DNA of 48,898 nt from Candidatus Mailhella merdavium (GCA_019119045.1 DWXS01000077.1:1-48898); one strand, 5' to 3'; shown: positions 25,886-35,437, numbered from the stretch's first letter. Notes: generated from the sequence alone by a model not told the origin. Numbers and translations: made by a program.

Positions 25886-26374
25886 ATGGCGTGTCAATAC
25901 TCCGCCGCGGGCGGATTTGATCTTGCTCCGCTTATGGATATCCTGAGCGAGTATAAGGAAAATCCCAAAGGGGCGCTTATTCCCGTACTTCAGAAAGCCC
26001 AGGGCGTTTATGGCTATCTGCCGAAACCCGTGCTGGAAACCATCGCCAAAGAACTCAAGCTTACTACGGCGGAAGTATTCGGCGTCGTTACCTTTTACGC
26101 GCAGTTCCATCTCAATCCGCGCGGCAAGCATATCATCCGCGTCTGCCAGGGTACGGCCTGTCATGTTCGCGGAGGAGCAAAAATTCTGGAGGCTGTTTCC
26201 GAACACCTCAAAATCAAACCCGGCGAGACCACACGCGATCTTGAATTCACGCTGGAAACTGTGGCCTGCCTCGGGGCCTGCGGTCTTGCTCCGGTTATGA
26301 TGGTGGACGACAACACCCACGGCCGTCTGACTCCGCTTGACGTTCCGGGCATTCTCGACAGCTACCTGTCCTGA
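25886..26374 (+). CDS. hndA: NAD(P)-linked [FeFe] hydrogenase subunit A (NuoE-like)
   Basis: A 162-aa NuoE/HydC-like subunit with one [2Fe-2S] cluster held by Cys87, Cys92, Cys128 and Cys132 (RVCQGTACHVRG, ETVACLGACGLAP). The N-terminal half carries the helical LIPVLQKAQGVYGYLPKPVLETIAKEL segment and EVFGVVTFYAQF. In the cytoplasmic hydrogenase complex it passes electrons between the flavin subunit HndC and the hydrogenase HndD. A strong AGGAGG precedes the ATG. The next gene starts 156 bases later; no separate hndB is present in that gap. Confidence 0.95.
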   Translation: MACQYSAAGGFDLAPLMDILSEYKENPKGALIPVLQKAQGVYGYLPKPVLETIAKELKLTTAEVFGVVTFYAQFHLNPRGKHIIRVCQGTACHVRGGAKILEAVSEHLKIKPGETTRDLEFTLETVACLGACGLAPVMMVDDNTHGRLTPLDVPGILDSYLS

Positions 26375-26530
26375 CGAACCGACGTTTTCTTTTCCAACGC
26401 TCAACGCAAAAGGGAAGCCCGTCTACGGTACTCGCTTTTTTCATGCGCTCCGGCTTCTGACGGGCGGCTGTCCACGGACGGCCACGGGAGTTTATGAACC
26501 TAACGATCTCCCGTTCCAGGAGAGGTTATC

Positions 26531-28417
26531 ATGACAAAATACGCTCGTCTTGCTTCCGCCGCCGATCTCAAGAAGGTTAAGGAAGGCGCCAAGCACAAAA
26601 TCGTTCTGCGTCATTACAATCGTCAGCCTTCGGATAAAAAATTCCAGATACTTGTCTGCGGAGGTACGGGCTGCACCTCCTCCGGCAGCAAGTCCGTCCG
26701 GGCTGCCTTCGAGGAATCAATCACAAAACATGGACTTGAGCATTCCTGTGAAGTGGTGACCACAGGTTGTCACGGCTTCTGTGAACTCGGCCCCCTGGTC
26801 ATCGTATATCCCGGCGGCAATTTTTATGTGCGCGTCAAAGCGGAGGACTGCGAGGAAATCGTTACCAAGACCATCATGGAAGGCAAGCTGGTGGACAGGC
26901 TGCTTTTTCAGGGTCGCACCGGCAAAACTCCCCGCAAGACGTATAAGGAAATGGCCTTTTACAACCTTCAGAACCGGCTGGTTCTGCGTAACTGCGGCCG
27001 CATCGATCCTGAAGACATTGAGGAATATATTGCAACCGGAGGGTATGAAGGCCTGGTCAAAGCACTGGAAATAGGCCCGGAAAAAACGCTTGAGGAAGTC
27101 AAGGCCTCCGGTCTGCGCGGGCGCGGCGGCGCCGGTTTCCCCACGGGACGCAAATGGGAATTCACCCGTATGGCGGAAGGCAGTCCCAAGTATATCTGCT
27201 GTAATGCCGACGAAGGCGACCCCGGCGCGTTCATGGATCGTTCTGTACTGGAAGGCGATCCACATGCCGTGCTGGAAGGTATGCTCATCGGGGCATGGGC
27301 CGTCGGGGCAAGCGAAGGCTATATATACGTTCGAGCAGAATATCCTCTGGCCATTCATCGCCTCCGCGTAGCCATAGGGCAGGCTGAGGAAATGGGACTT
27401 CTGGGGGACAATATCCTCGGTACCGGCTTCTCTTTCCATCTGAAAATCAAGGAAGGGGCAGGAGCTTTCGTCTGCGGCGAAGAAACTGCGCTGCTTCAGT
27501 CCATTGAAGGCAAACGCGGTATGCCGCGTCCCCGTCCCCCCTTCCCGGCACAGTCCGGCGTATGGGGCAAGCCAACCGTACTCAACAACGTGGAAACCTT
27601 TGCCAACGTCGCCCGCATCATTACCGACGGAGCGGCGGCCTATACCTCGCTGGGAACGGAAAAATCTCCCGGAACCAAGGTGTTTGCCCTGACCGGTAAA
27701 GTTACCAACACAGGTCTGGTGGAAGTCCCCATGGGAACTTCCATGCGTCAGATTATCTTTGATATCGGCGCGGGTATTAAAGGCGGCAAGAAGTTCAAGG
27801 CCGTCCAGATCGGCGGCCCTTCCGGCGCCTGCCTTCCTGAATCGCTGCTGGACAGTCCGGTAGACTACGACTCTCTCTCCGCTGCAGGAGCCATGATGGG
27901 TTCCGGCGGTCTGGTCGTTGTGGACGAAGATACCTGCATGGTGGATCTTGCCCGTTTCTTCCTGAGCTTTACGCAGGCGGAAAGCTGCGGCAAATGCACC
28001 CCCTGCCGGGAAGGCAGCAAGCGTATGCTGGAAATACTGGAACGTATCTGCGACGGACGCGGCAAGGACGGCGATATCGAGGAACTGGAACGCCTGGCGC
28101 ACACCATGCAGCAATCCGCCCTGTGCGCTCTGGGACAGACCGCCCCGAATCCCGTGCTTTCCACCCTGCGCTTCTTCCGAAGCGAGTATGAAGCACACAT
28201 CCACGACAAGAAATGCCCGGCAAAAGCCTGTACCAACCTCATGGAATACTGGATTGATCCGGAAAAGTGCATAGGCTGCGGCATGTGCGCCCGGGCCTGC
28301 CCTGTGGGCGCCATCAGCGGCGAAAAACGCCAGCCTCATGTGATTGATACCAAAAAGTGTATAAAGTGCGGCACCTGCATCACCAAATGCAAAATGCAGG
28401 CCGTCACCCGTCGATAG
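26531..28417 (+). CDS. hndC: NAD(P)-linked [FeFe] hydrogenase flavin subunit, HndB-HndC fusion (NuoF-like)
   Basis: A 628-aa flavin subunit. Residues 38-125 are a thioredoxin-like [2Fe-2S] domain (Cys43, Cys48, Cys80, Cys84), the part that D. fructosivorans encodes separately as HndB. Then comes the NuoF core with the FMN/NADH site GLRGRGGAGFPTGRKW (195-209), CNADEGDPGAF and GAGAFVCGEETALLQSIEG, and the [4Fe-4S] motif SCGKCTPCREG (about 485). Two C-terminal ferredoxin-type [4Fe-4S] motifs follow, CIGCGMCARACP (about 580) and CIKCGTCITKCK (about 610). This layout equals HydB of trimeric electron-bifurcating hydrogenases. It should oxidise or reduce NAD(P)(H) and exchange electrons with ferredoxin. 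An AGGAG site precedes the ATG. Confidence 0.96.
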   Translation: MTKYARLASAADLKKVKEGAKHKIVLRHYNRQPSDKKFQILVCGGTGCTSSGSKSVRAAFEESITKHGLEHSCEVVTTGCHGFCELGPLVIVYPGGNFYVRVKAEDCEEIVTKTIMEGKLVDRLLFQGRTGKTPRKTYKEMAFYNLQNRLVLRNCGRIDPEDIEEYIATGGYEGLVKALEIGPEKTLEEVKASGLRGRGGAGFPTGRKWEFTRMAEGSPKYICCNADEGDPGAFMDRSVLEGDPHAVLEGMLIGAWAVGASEGYIYVRAEYPLAIHRLRVAIGQAEEMGLLGDNILGTGFSFHLKIKEGAGAFVCGEETALLQSIEGKRGMPRPRPPFPAQSGVWGKPTVLNNVETFANVARIITDGAAAYTSLGTEKSPGTKVFALTGKVTNTGLVEVPMGTSMRQIIFDIGAGIKGGKKFKAVQIGGPSGACLPESLLDSPVDYDSLSAAGAMMGSGGLVVVDEDTCMVDLARFFLSFTQAESCGKCTPCREGSKRMLEILERICDGRGKDGDIEELERLAHTMQQSALCALGQTAPNPVLSTLRFFRSEYEAHIHDKKCPAKACTNLMEYWIDPEKCIGCGMCARACPVGAISGEKRQPHVIDTKKCIKCGTCITKCKMQAVTRR

Positions 28418-28438
28418 CCGGTCAAGGAGAACGCAACC

Positions 28439-30169
28439 ATGAGTAAAACCGTTACTCTCACCATAGATGGCCAGAGTCTTACCGTACCCGCGGGCTATTC
28501 CATATGGGAAGCGGCGCATCAGGTAGGCATCAATATTCCCAATCTCTGCCACCATCCGGCGCTCCGCCCCGAAGGTTCATGCCGCGTATGCGTGGTCAAG
28601 GTGAAGGGGGCGCGCAACCTTTCCGCTTCCTGTGTGACCAAGGTCGCAGAAGGCATGGAGGTTTACACCCATACGCCTGAAGTTCTTGCCGTACGCAAGA
28701 ATATTGTTGAGCTGCTGCTTGCCAATCACCCGCGCGACTGCCTCTCTTGTACCAGATCCGGCAACTGCGAACTCCAGAAAATCGCTTCAGATATCGGAAT
28801 TCGCAAGATTCCCTATAATTACAACCGCCCGCCCATGAAAAAGGATGAAGGCAACCCGTCCATTGTACGCGATCCGGCCAAATGTATTCTGTGCGGACGC
28901 TGCGTAAGGATGTGTTCCGACATTCAGGGCGTCGGCGTCTATGGATTCGCCTGGCGCGGCATCAATTCCCGCGTATCTCCGGCCTTTGATCTGCCTCTGG
29001 ACAAGGCCAGCTGCACCTATTGCGGACAGTGCGTCAAAGTCTGTCCCACCGGCGCCATTACCATCCATAACGATACGGATAAGGTATGGTCGGCTCTGCG
29101 CAATCCGGAAAAAATCGTCATGGTGCAGACAGCTCCCTCCGTTCGCGTAGGTCTTTCCGAAGCTCTGGGAGGCAAACCCGGCGACATCGTCACCGGAAAA
29201 ATGGTCGCAGCTCTGCGTCAGCTTGGTTTTGACAAGGTATTCGATACAAACTGGTCTGCCGACCTCACCATCATGGAAGAAGGCACGGAGTTCATCCATC
29301 GTATCAAGGAAGGCGGCGTCCTGCCCATGATCACCAGTTGTTCTCCCGGCTGGGTGAACTTCATGGAAATCTTCTACCCCGAACTGATCCCGCACTTTTC
29401 CACAGCAAAAAGTCCGCAGGCAATGTTCGGCACCATGCTGAAAACCTACTATGCCCAAAAAATGGGACTGGATCCGGCCAAAATCGTCTCCGTCTCCATC
29501 ATGCCCTGCACGGCAAAGAAGTTCGAGGCGCAGCGTCCCGAACTCGCTGCCAGCGGCTTCAGGGATGTGGATGCGGTTCTGACGACGGTGGAACTGGGAC
29601 AGATGATTCGTGAAGCGGGTCTGAACTTTCCGGCTCTGCCCGAAGAACAGTTCGATCCTCTCATGGGGATCGGTTCCGGCGCCGGAACCCTTTTCGGTTC
29701 TACCGGCGGCGTGATGGAGGCCGCCCTGCGTACCGCGTATGAACTTATGACGGGCAAAGGACTGGATCCCCTTGAATTTGCTCCCATACGCGGAATGGAA
29801 GGCATCAAGGAAGCCACCTTGGCCATAGGCAAAACCAAAGTCAAGGTCGCTGTCGCCCACAACCTGAGCAACGCCCGCAAGGTTTGCGAAGCCGTCAAGG
29901 CCGGCAACCCCCACGGCTGGCACTTTATCGAAATCATGGCCTGCCCCGGCGGCTGCATCAACGGCGGCGGACAACCCATCAGTCTGGAGCTGGATACGCC
30001 CGGCAAACGACAGGAAGCGCTGTACGCCGACGACCGCAATCTGCCCATACGCAAGAGCCATGAAAATCCCGAAATACAGGCTCTGTACAGGGATTTCCTC
30101 GGCGAACCCAACGGCCACAAGGCTCATCAGTTGCTGCATACGCACTATCGCGAACAAATACGCGGTTAA
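28439..30169 (+). CDS. hndD: [FeFe] hydrogenase catalytic subunit
   Basis: A 576-aa catalytic subunit with the full modular set. It has an N-terminal [2Fe-2S] domain (Cys37, Cys48, Cys51, Cys65), the His-ligated [4Fe-4S] motif H97-x3-C-x2-C-x5-C, and two ferredoxin [4Fe-4S] motifs (CILCGRCVRMC near 151, CTYCGQCVKVCP near 192). The H-cluster domain has L1 TSCSPGW (about 300), L2 MPCTAKKFE (about 355) and L3 EIMACPGGCINGGGQ (about 498). All H-cluster cysteines are intact. There is no Tat signal, so the enzyme is cytoplasmic. It starts 21 bases after hndC with AAGGAG and ends in a strong terminator. Together the three genes form a bifurcating or NADP-reducing hydrogenase. The maturases HydEFG are not in the window. 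Confidence 0.97.
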   Translation: MSKTVTLTIDGQSLTVPAGYSIWEAAHQVGINIPNLCHHPALRPEGSCRVCVVKVKGARNLSASCVTKVAEGMEVYTHTPEVLAVRKNIVELLLANHPRDCLSCTRSGNCELQKIASDIGIRKIPYNYNRPPMKKDEGNPSIVRDPAKCILCGRCVRMCSDIQGVGVYGFAWRGINSRVSPAFDLPLDKASCTYCGQCVKVCPTGAITIHNDTDKVWSALRNPEKIVMVQTAPSVRVGLSEALGGKPGDIVTGKMVAALRQLGFDKVFDTNWSADLTIMEEGTEFIHRIKEGGVLPMITSCSPGWVNFMEIFYPELIPHFSTAKSPQAMFGTMLKTYYAQKMGLDPAKIVSVSIMPCTAKKFEAQRPELAASGFRDVDAVLTTVELGQMIREAGLNFPALPEEQFDPLMGIGSGAGTLFGSTGGVMEAALRTAYELMTGKGLDPLEFAPIRGMEGIKEATLAIGKTKVKVAVAHNLSNARKVCEAVKAGNPHGWHFIEIMACPGGCINGGGQPISLELDTPGKRQEALYADDRNLPIRKSHENPEIQALYRDFLGEPNGHKAHQLLHTHYREQIRG

Positions 30170-30248
30170 TCCGGCTCGTCACCGTCATCTGAAATACGCC
30201 GGATTTGCGGCATATCGGGGAACAGCCCCGCAGCAGGCCGCCTGAACA

Positions 30249-30288
30249 AACATCGGGGGAGACGAGTCTCTCCCGATGTTTATATTAA
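30249..30288 (+). terminator. terminator after the hydrogenase operon
   Basis: The stem AACATCGGGGGAGA / TCTCTCCCGATGTT (one G-U) has loop CGAG and is followed by TATATT. It lies about 80 bases after the hndD stop codon. Confidence 0.85.
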
Positions 30289-30574
30289 CGCTCTTATCAG
30301 GTTCGATCTTTCGGACAGACTCCGGCAGAAAAGGTCATGCTTTCCGCCGTAAAACGGGCTTTATAGAGCGGGGCGCATCACCATATGATGCGCCCCCGCG
30401 AAAAAATGACAGCAGAAAAAGAATAACAGACGCCCAGAGAACGTATTCCTGCGCTCTTTCGATTCTGCCTGTAATACCTTGCGACAACTTTCTGCGGAAA
30501 TTACCGCAAGCGCAGTCCCGCAAATGAAATTCGGATATTGCGCACGAAGCCGCGTCGCCTCTATCCGGTACTGC
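30289..30574. other. spacer between hydrogenase operon and DUF486 gene
   Basis: No gene, RNA or repeat was recognised. The short open frames on both strands lack ribosome sites and resemble nothing known. Confidence 0.5.
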
Positions 30575-30925
30575 TTACCCTTTGAACACAAAAAAGGCCC
30601 CGGCGACAATCAAACCGAATCCGATCAGATGATTCCATGTGAGGCTTTCTCCAAGATACAACGTGGAGAAAATACCGAACACCGTAAGAGAAATAACTTC
30701 CTGAATGGTTTTCAGTTCCGCCGCGCTGAAATAGCCGTAGCCGATACGATTAGCAGGTACCTGAAGGCAATATTCGAAAAAGGCCACTCCCCAGCTGATG
30801 ACCACGGCCGCCATAACGGGCATGGCCTGATGACGCAGATGCCCATACCAGGCGTACGTCATAAAACAGTTGGAACCGATAAGCAAAAGAACAGTGACAA
30901 GCGGGACGGGAAGATTCAGAAACAT
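30575..30925 (-). CDS. DMT-superfamily small membrane protein (DUF486)
   Basis: A 116-aa inner-membrane protein with four helices. It matches the DUF486 pattern: AWYGHLRHQ after helix 1, then VAFFEYCLQVPANRIGYGYFSAAELKTIQEVISLTVFG and a C-terminal GFGLIVAGAFFVFKG. Members are small relatives of the drug/metabolite transporter superfamily and have no established substrate. GAGG precedes the ATG. It is an isolated gene on the minus strand, and the neighbouring spacers hold no other gene. Confidence 0.9.
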   Translation of the reverse strand: MFLNLPVPLVTVLLLIGSNCFMTYAWYGHLRHQAMPVMAAVVISWGVAFFEYCLQVPANRIGYGYFSAAELKTIQEVISLTVFGIFSTLYLGESLTWNHLIGFGLIVAGAFFVFKG

Positions 30926-31305
30926 GGTACAGCCTCGAAAAGATTATGTGCGCCACACCATGCCCCAACGTGAAAAAATTTCAAGAGTACAGCAGACCAA
31001 AAAATATTTTTCTCTCGCACTTGATTTCCATAAGGAAGGCTCAGGGGGCATCCCGATAATGCAAAGGGACAGAGCTGACGCGATTCGATACCACGCATCA
31101 GGAAATTTATCCCGCCCGGATTTCCGTACTCTCGAAAAAACTCCGCCTGTTATCCGGATATTCTGTTCCGATAAAAAAATACTCCTTGCGGAGCCGTTCT
31201 TTCGTATCTCGTCAGCGTTCGCTGACAGATGAATATCCCCAAAGTACGCTATACTCTGACAGCCCTCCGGGGCAGACATGCCGCCGGGGGGCGAACGTGG
31301 CGCTA
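30926..31305. other. spacer between DUF486 gene and disrupted porin
   Basis: No gene was recognised in these 380 bases. Two GC-rich stems without T-tracts are present: GTCAGCG/CGCTGAC at 31209-31224 and a GCC(C)TCCGG-type repeat near 31261-31292. They may help end the porin transcript. Confidence 0.4.
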
Positions 31306-32679
31306 TCAGAACATATAGGCAAATATGATCCCGCCGCGGAAAGCATTGTCGTACTTCTGGATACGGATGCTTTCGTCAAAATCCGTAATCATATACGCCA
31401 GCATGGTACTGACGCTGAGATTGTCATAAATCTTGTAGCTATTCAGCAGGTTGATTTCCCATGCGGAATCCGCTGTGGTCATGTATTTGGCAGGCGTACT
31501 GTTCGAAAGTTGAGCGCGCAATGTACTGTTTGTAATACGATTGGTATTATTGGTGCCCTGGAAATAGGTAAGCGTCAGCATATGAGTGAGTTTTTCAATG
31601 AAGGAAACCCCCTTCACACCAAGCTGTACGCCCCAGGTGCCCGCCGCCGTAGTATTGTCGATGGTGGGACAAAGCATGCCCAACGCATCAAAATAAATGC
31701 CGGTGGCATCAAATCCTCCGCTGCGATGAACGCTCAACATTCTGCCGCTGCCCTCGGAGTCGGCATCGTCGCCGGAAGCGTACCAGCCCCGCAGAAAAGG
31801 CGTGGCCCAAGAGGTTTTCAGTTCCGCTCCCAAAGCCGCATACCAGCCGGAACGTTCGGCGCTACCGTCCGCGTCGTTGCCGCTGTACAAAACATCGAAG
31901 CTGAGCTTGAAGGGATCAAACATGGTCAGTTCGCCGCCTACCCCCACCCAGTAGGCGACGGTATTTTCATCGGCAGCCGTAAATCCGAGCATATCGGTGT
32001 CATTGGTCGTACCGAAATCCGCCTTGCTGCCGATAAAGGCAAGCATACCATAGGGGCTGAGTTTGAAGTCATCGCCTGCAAGTTCACCGGACAAATAGCC
32101 CATATCTATGGAACTGTGCGGCTGATACTCCTGACCCCACACATTTACCAGAGCGCGTGCCCGAATCCAGGCCGCCGTAATACCGACGCTGTCATTCAGA
32201 GGAACATTGATCACGACGCCGTCCGGGGTTGAGTCCAGAATCGAAGAGCTGAACACATAACTGGGAGTCGCAAAAGGCTGACGTCCCATACGCACACGCG
32301 CTTCGGAGCCGGGAACTCTCCAGTCAAGGTATGCCCAGCGGGCAGTCACGGCTCTCCCCGGGCCTCCGGTGCCGATGGAACCAAGCGTGAGGGCATGAGG
32401 CATGATTTCCCCATTGCCGACCTGAAGCTGCATAAGCCCCGAAAGAGCCTCGTTGACGCTCATCTCCAGAGTAAGACGGATACGCTGACGAGCAGTGAAA
32501 TTACCGCTTGGAGCGCCTTCCTGAAGAGGCTCCATCCCATTGCCGCCGCCAAGGATATTGTCGGTGAAGTTGCCCCCGAAAAGTCATTCGTCGGACACTT
32601 TGATATCCACGGCAGAAGCCCCGCTTGCGGCGGAAAAAACCATGCCTGCGGCAAGAATCAGCGTCACCAGCTTTTTCAT
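31306..32679 (-). pseudogene. outer-membrane porin gene interrupted by in-frame TGA
   Basis: A close paralogue of the intact porin at 33595-34974. Reading from the ATG at 32679 gives the signal peptide MKKLVTLILAAGMVFSAASG and then AVDIKVSDE, followed by TGA (32584-32586) at the position where the intact copy has Trp (GEWLFGGNF versus DE*LFGGNF). The frame then continues without further breaks to the usual C-terminal Phe (FAYMF), conserving VRMGRQPFATPSYVF, RSGWYAALGAE and WEINLLNSYKIYDNLSVSTM. Normal translation would give only a 31-residue piece. It could be a recent nonsense mutation, a sequencing error, or readthrough of UGA. The product would be a trimeric general porin. Confidence 0.85.
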
Positions 32680-32754
32680 TTCGCACCTCTTGGTAAAAGA
32701 TTGAAAGACCTTCACCGGATAATCGACATTCTACCCCTCTTTTGTCCAAAACTT

Positions 32755-33147
32755 CACACATAATAATGTATTTAAAGAATTGGACGCTATCTCTTCTTAA
32801 AAATAAAACATGAATGTCTTTCCGGATAATTTAATATACTATACAATATAATTAATGTATCATAAAACTTTTAAATAAATAGTTTCATAATATTAATTGC
32901 ACAAATATATATTTCATAATTATTTCATTAATACATATTTTAAAACATATAACTTATCACAAATTAAAAATAAAAAATCAATATAATAAATAATATACAA
33001 TTATGTACTATACAAAATATATTTATTTTATATATAATTCAGAATACATATATCATAGAAAATACATAAAATATTCCGATATGCTAACAAGATACATAAA
33101 ACTGACATGTTAGGAATATTAAAAATTTCAGACAGGTTTTCCGGAAA
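32755..33147. other. extremely AT-rich spacer between the two porin genes
   Basis: About 390 bases made almost entirely of A and T, with no coding potential. It contains an interrupted inverted repeat at 33070-33120 (AATATTC...CTAACA paired with TGTTAGGAATATT). A similar AT-rich block lies upstream of the second porin, so these may be promoter-region elements of strongly expressed porins, or traces of transfer. Confidence 0.6.
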
Positions 33148-33507
33148 ATGACAAAAAGTTTCCGCACTCGTACAAACCGGAGTACATATATCAATAAGAC
33201 GACTCTCGACCTCTGCTTTCTGAACCTAAAATATGAGATGAAGCCGCATGATCTTCAGCCAAGGTTATCTGGCTGCATGCATTTTTTGAGTCGTATTCTT
33301 ATTTGCTTTGAAGGATACAAGAGGGAAATCGCCGACATAGAAGACTTCCCCGTGTACGCCTGTAAGGCTCTCTTAGCAGCCGCGCACGGGGTCGGGACTC
33401 ATCAGGCTAAAAACGGAATCATGACACCCATCTTGCAGGCGAAAGATAAAAAGCTGGCATACCCACTCTTACTTCTCTCATCCATTCTTCGAGGCTACAT
33501 GAAATAA
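33148..33507 (+). CDS. doubtful hypothetical protein (119 aa)
   Basis: A plus-strand frame of 119 codons lying as an island of ordinary base composition inside the AT-rich porin spacer, on the strand opposite to both porins. The translation (for example ADIEDFPVYACKALLAAAHG) resembles no family that I know and there is no convincing ribosome site. The segment 33349-33388 can fold into a stem (CCCCGTG/CACGGGG), so an RNA element or a relic is equally possible. Confidence 0.25.
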   Translation: MTKSFRTRTNRSTYINKTTLDLCFLNLKYEMKPHDLQPRLSGCMHFLSRILICFEGYKREIADIEDFPVYACKALLAAAHGVGTHQAKNGIMTPILQAKDKKLAYPLLLLSSILRGYMK

Positions 33508-33540
33508 TAAGCCCTGATACCGGCTGCGAGAGGTTTTAAT

Positions 33541-33577
33541 CAAAAAAAGCCCGCCGACAACATATCGACGGGCTAAG
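33541..33577 (-). terminator. terminator after the intact porin
   Basis: On the minus strand the stem AGCCCGTCGA / TCGGCGGGCT (one mismatch) is followed by TTTTTTTGATT. It lies about 20-50 bases after the porin stop codon. Confidence 0.85.
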
Positions 33578-33594
33578 AACCGTGAATAAGCCTA

Positions 33595-34974
33595 TCAGAA
33601 CATATACGCGAACTGAACTGCGCCGCGGAAGCCGTTGTCGTACTTCGTGGTGCGAATGCTTTCGTCAAAGTCCGTGATCAGATAGGCAAGTACTGTGCTG
33701 ACGCTGAGATTGTCATAAATCTTGTAGTTGTTCAGCAGATTGATTTCCCATGCGGAATCCGCAGTGGTCATATACTTGGTGGGTGTCTTATACGTCAGCT
33801 GATTATACAGGGCGGCATTCGTAATGCGGTTGGTGTTGTTGGTGCCCTGGAAGTAGGTCACCGTCAACGTATGGTTGAGCTTTTCAATGAAGGAAACGCC
33901 CTTCACGCCGAGCTGCAAGCCCCAAGTACCTGCGGGAGTAGTGTTGTCGATGGTGGGGCAGAGCATGCCCAGACCGTCATAGTAAATGGCTGTGGCATTG
34001 AATGTTCCGCTGCGCTTGACGCTCAGCATTCTGCCGCTGCCCTTGGAATCGGCGTCGTCACCGGAAGCATACCAGCCCTTCAGGAAGGGAGTGGCCCAGG
34101 CGGTCTTCATCTCCGCACCCAGAGCGGCGTACCAGCCGGAACGTTCGGCAGTGCCGTCGGCGTCGTTGCCGCTGTACAGGGCGTCGAAGGTAAACTTGAA
34201 GGGATCGAACATGGTCAGTTCGCCGCCGACGCCCACCCAGTAAGCGACGGTATTTTCATCGGAAGGCGTGAAGCCGAGCATATCGGTATCATTGACCGTA
34301 CCGAAATTCGCCTCGCTGCCGACAAAGGCAAGCATGCCGTAGGGGCTGACCTTAATGCCGTCGCCGGCAAAATTACCGGACAGATAGGCCAGATCGATGG
34401 TGCTGTGCGGTTTATATTCCTGACCCCATACGTTCACCAGAGCGCGGGCGCGAATCCAGGCTGCGGTAACGTCAATGGCTTCGTTGAGCGGCATATTGAC
34501 GACGACGCCGTCAGGGCTTGCATCCAGTACCGGGGAGTTGAACACATAACTGGGGGCAGCGAAGGGCTGACGTCCCATACGCACGCGCACATCGGTGTTG
34601 GGCACGAGCCAGTCAAGATATGCCCAGCGGGCAGTCACAGCCTTCCCCGTTCCTCCCGTTCCGATAGAACCGAGCGTGAGAGCATGAGGCATATCAGTTC
34701 CATTACCGACCTGGAACTGCATGAGACCGGAAAGAGCCTCGCTGACGCTCATCTCCAGAGTAAGACGAATACGCTGACGGGCGGTAAAATTACCGCGGGC
34801 GACATCGACATCTTTCTGAAGAGGCTCAATCCCATTACCTCCACCGAGAATATTATTGGTGAAGTTGCCGCCGAAGAGCCATTCGCCGGACACTTTGATA
34901 TCCACGGCAGAAGCGCCGTTAGCAGCGGAGAAAACCATGCCCGCAGCAAGAAGCAGTGTCATCAGCTTTTTCAT
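33595..34974 (-). CDS. Desulfovibrio-type outer-membrane porin
   Basis: A 459-aa precursor of a beta-barrel porin. The signal peptide is MKKLMTLLLAAGMVFSAANG followed by ASA and a mature start near VDIKVSGEWLFGG. The body alternates amphipathic strands with short loops, and the chain ends in the aromatic residue expected of barrel proteins (VQFAYMF). Repeated TMFDPFKFTFDALYSG, WYAALGAEMKTAWATPFLKG and NNYKIYDNLSVSTVLAY segments match the homotrimeric porins found in Desulfovibrio. The start has GAGAGGG upstream; the frame is open 23 codons earlier without protein-like sequence. It lies upstream of a disrupted paralogue, so the pair arose by tandem duplication. It lets small solutes pass the outer membrane. 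Confidence 0.93.
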   Translation of the reverse strand: MKKLMTLLLAAGMVFSAANGASAVDIKVSGEWLFGGNFTNNILGGGNGIEPLQKDVDVARGNFTARQRIRLTLEMSVSEALSGLMQFQVGNGTDMPHALTLGSIGTGGTGKAVTARWAYLDWLVPNTDVRVRMGRQPFAAPSYVFNSPVLDASPDGVVVNMPLNEAIDVTAAWIRARALVNVWGQEYKPHSTIDLAYLSGNFAGDGIKVSPYGMLAFVGSEANFGTVNDTDMLGFTPSDENTVAYWVGVGGELTMFDPFKFTFDALYSGNDADGTAERSGWYAALGAEMKTAWATPFLKGWYASGDDADSKGSGRMLSVKRSGTFNATAIYYDGLGMLCPTIDNTTPAGTWGLQLGVKGVSFIEKLNHTLTVTYFQGTNNTNRITNAALYNQLTYKTPTKYMTTADSAWEINLLNNYKIYDNLSVSTVLAYLITDFDESIRTTKYDNGFRGAVQFAYMF

Positions 34975-35437
34975 GTCACACCCTCTCGGTAAAAAGTGAA
35001 AGACTGTTGCACCGGCTCGTCGTAGTTTTCCATCGTCCGACATTTCCCATGTACCCTCGTATGAGAAATGCCTTTACCCTCTCCCTCAGGGCAAATACGA
35101 CCATGCTTCCGGTTGCGTTAATGTTAAGACATAAATTTGTTACAAAAAATACAAGCATAGACTACATTGCCCATATCTTATCTTAATTAAATTAAAATTA
35201 AAAATATATCAATATATTACATAATAATGAAACATAATATTTCATAATATTTCAATGTTGATAATAGTTTTTCTCACTTTTTACCGCTGATTTTTCCTTA
35301 TTTTCCACCATATTCACCATTTTGTTTTTTTTTGAACAAATAGTGCTGCAATCCTGACAAACCGTATATATGAGACAAATGGCAAGGCGACAGGGCAGCA
35401 CCATGTTCTGCAGGAGGGGAGAAAGAATAGAGGGAAT
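34975..35437. other. AT-rich promoter region of the intact porin
   Basis: A 463-base spacer. The part from 35150 to 35340 is very AT-rich with short repeats of ATAATATTTCATAATATTTCA type (about 35223-35255). No gene was seen. The porin promoter must lie here, but several sequences fit a -10 box and I cannot choose among them. Confidence 0.5.

Noticed and set aside
26717..28555. A 612-codon frame opposite hndC
   Set aside because: The plus strand encodes a complete flavin/iron-sulfur subunit; the antisense frame is a by-product.
32584..32586. Selenocysteine at the in-frame TGA of the first porin
   Set aside because: The intact paralogue has Trp there, not Cys, the site is structural, and no clear SECIS-like hairpin directly after the TGA was seen.
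33340..33410. A hammerhead-like CTGATGAGTCCC on the minus strand in the porin spacer
   Set aside because: The required CGAAA after stem II and a cleavage-site strand could not be found.
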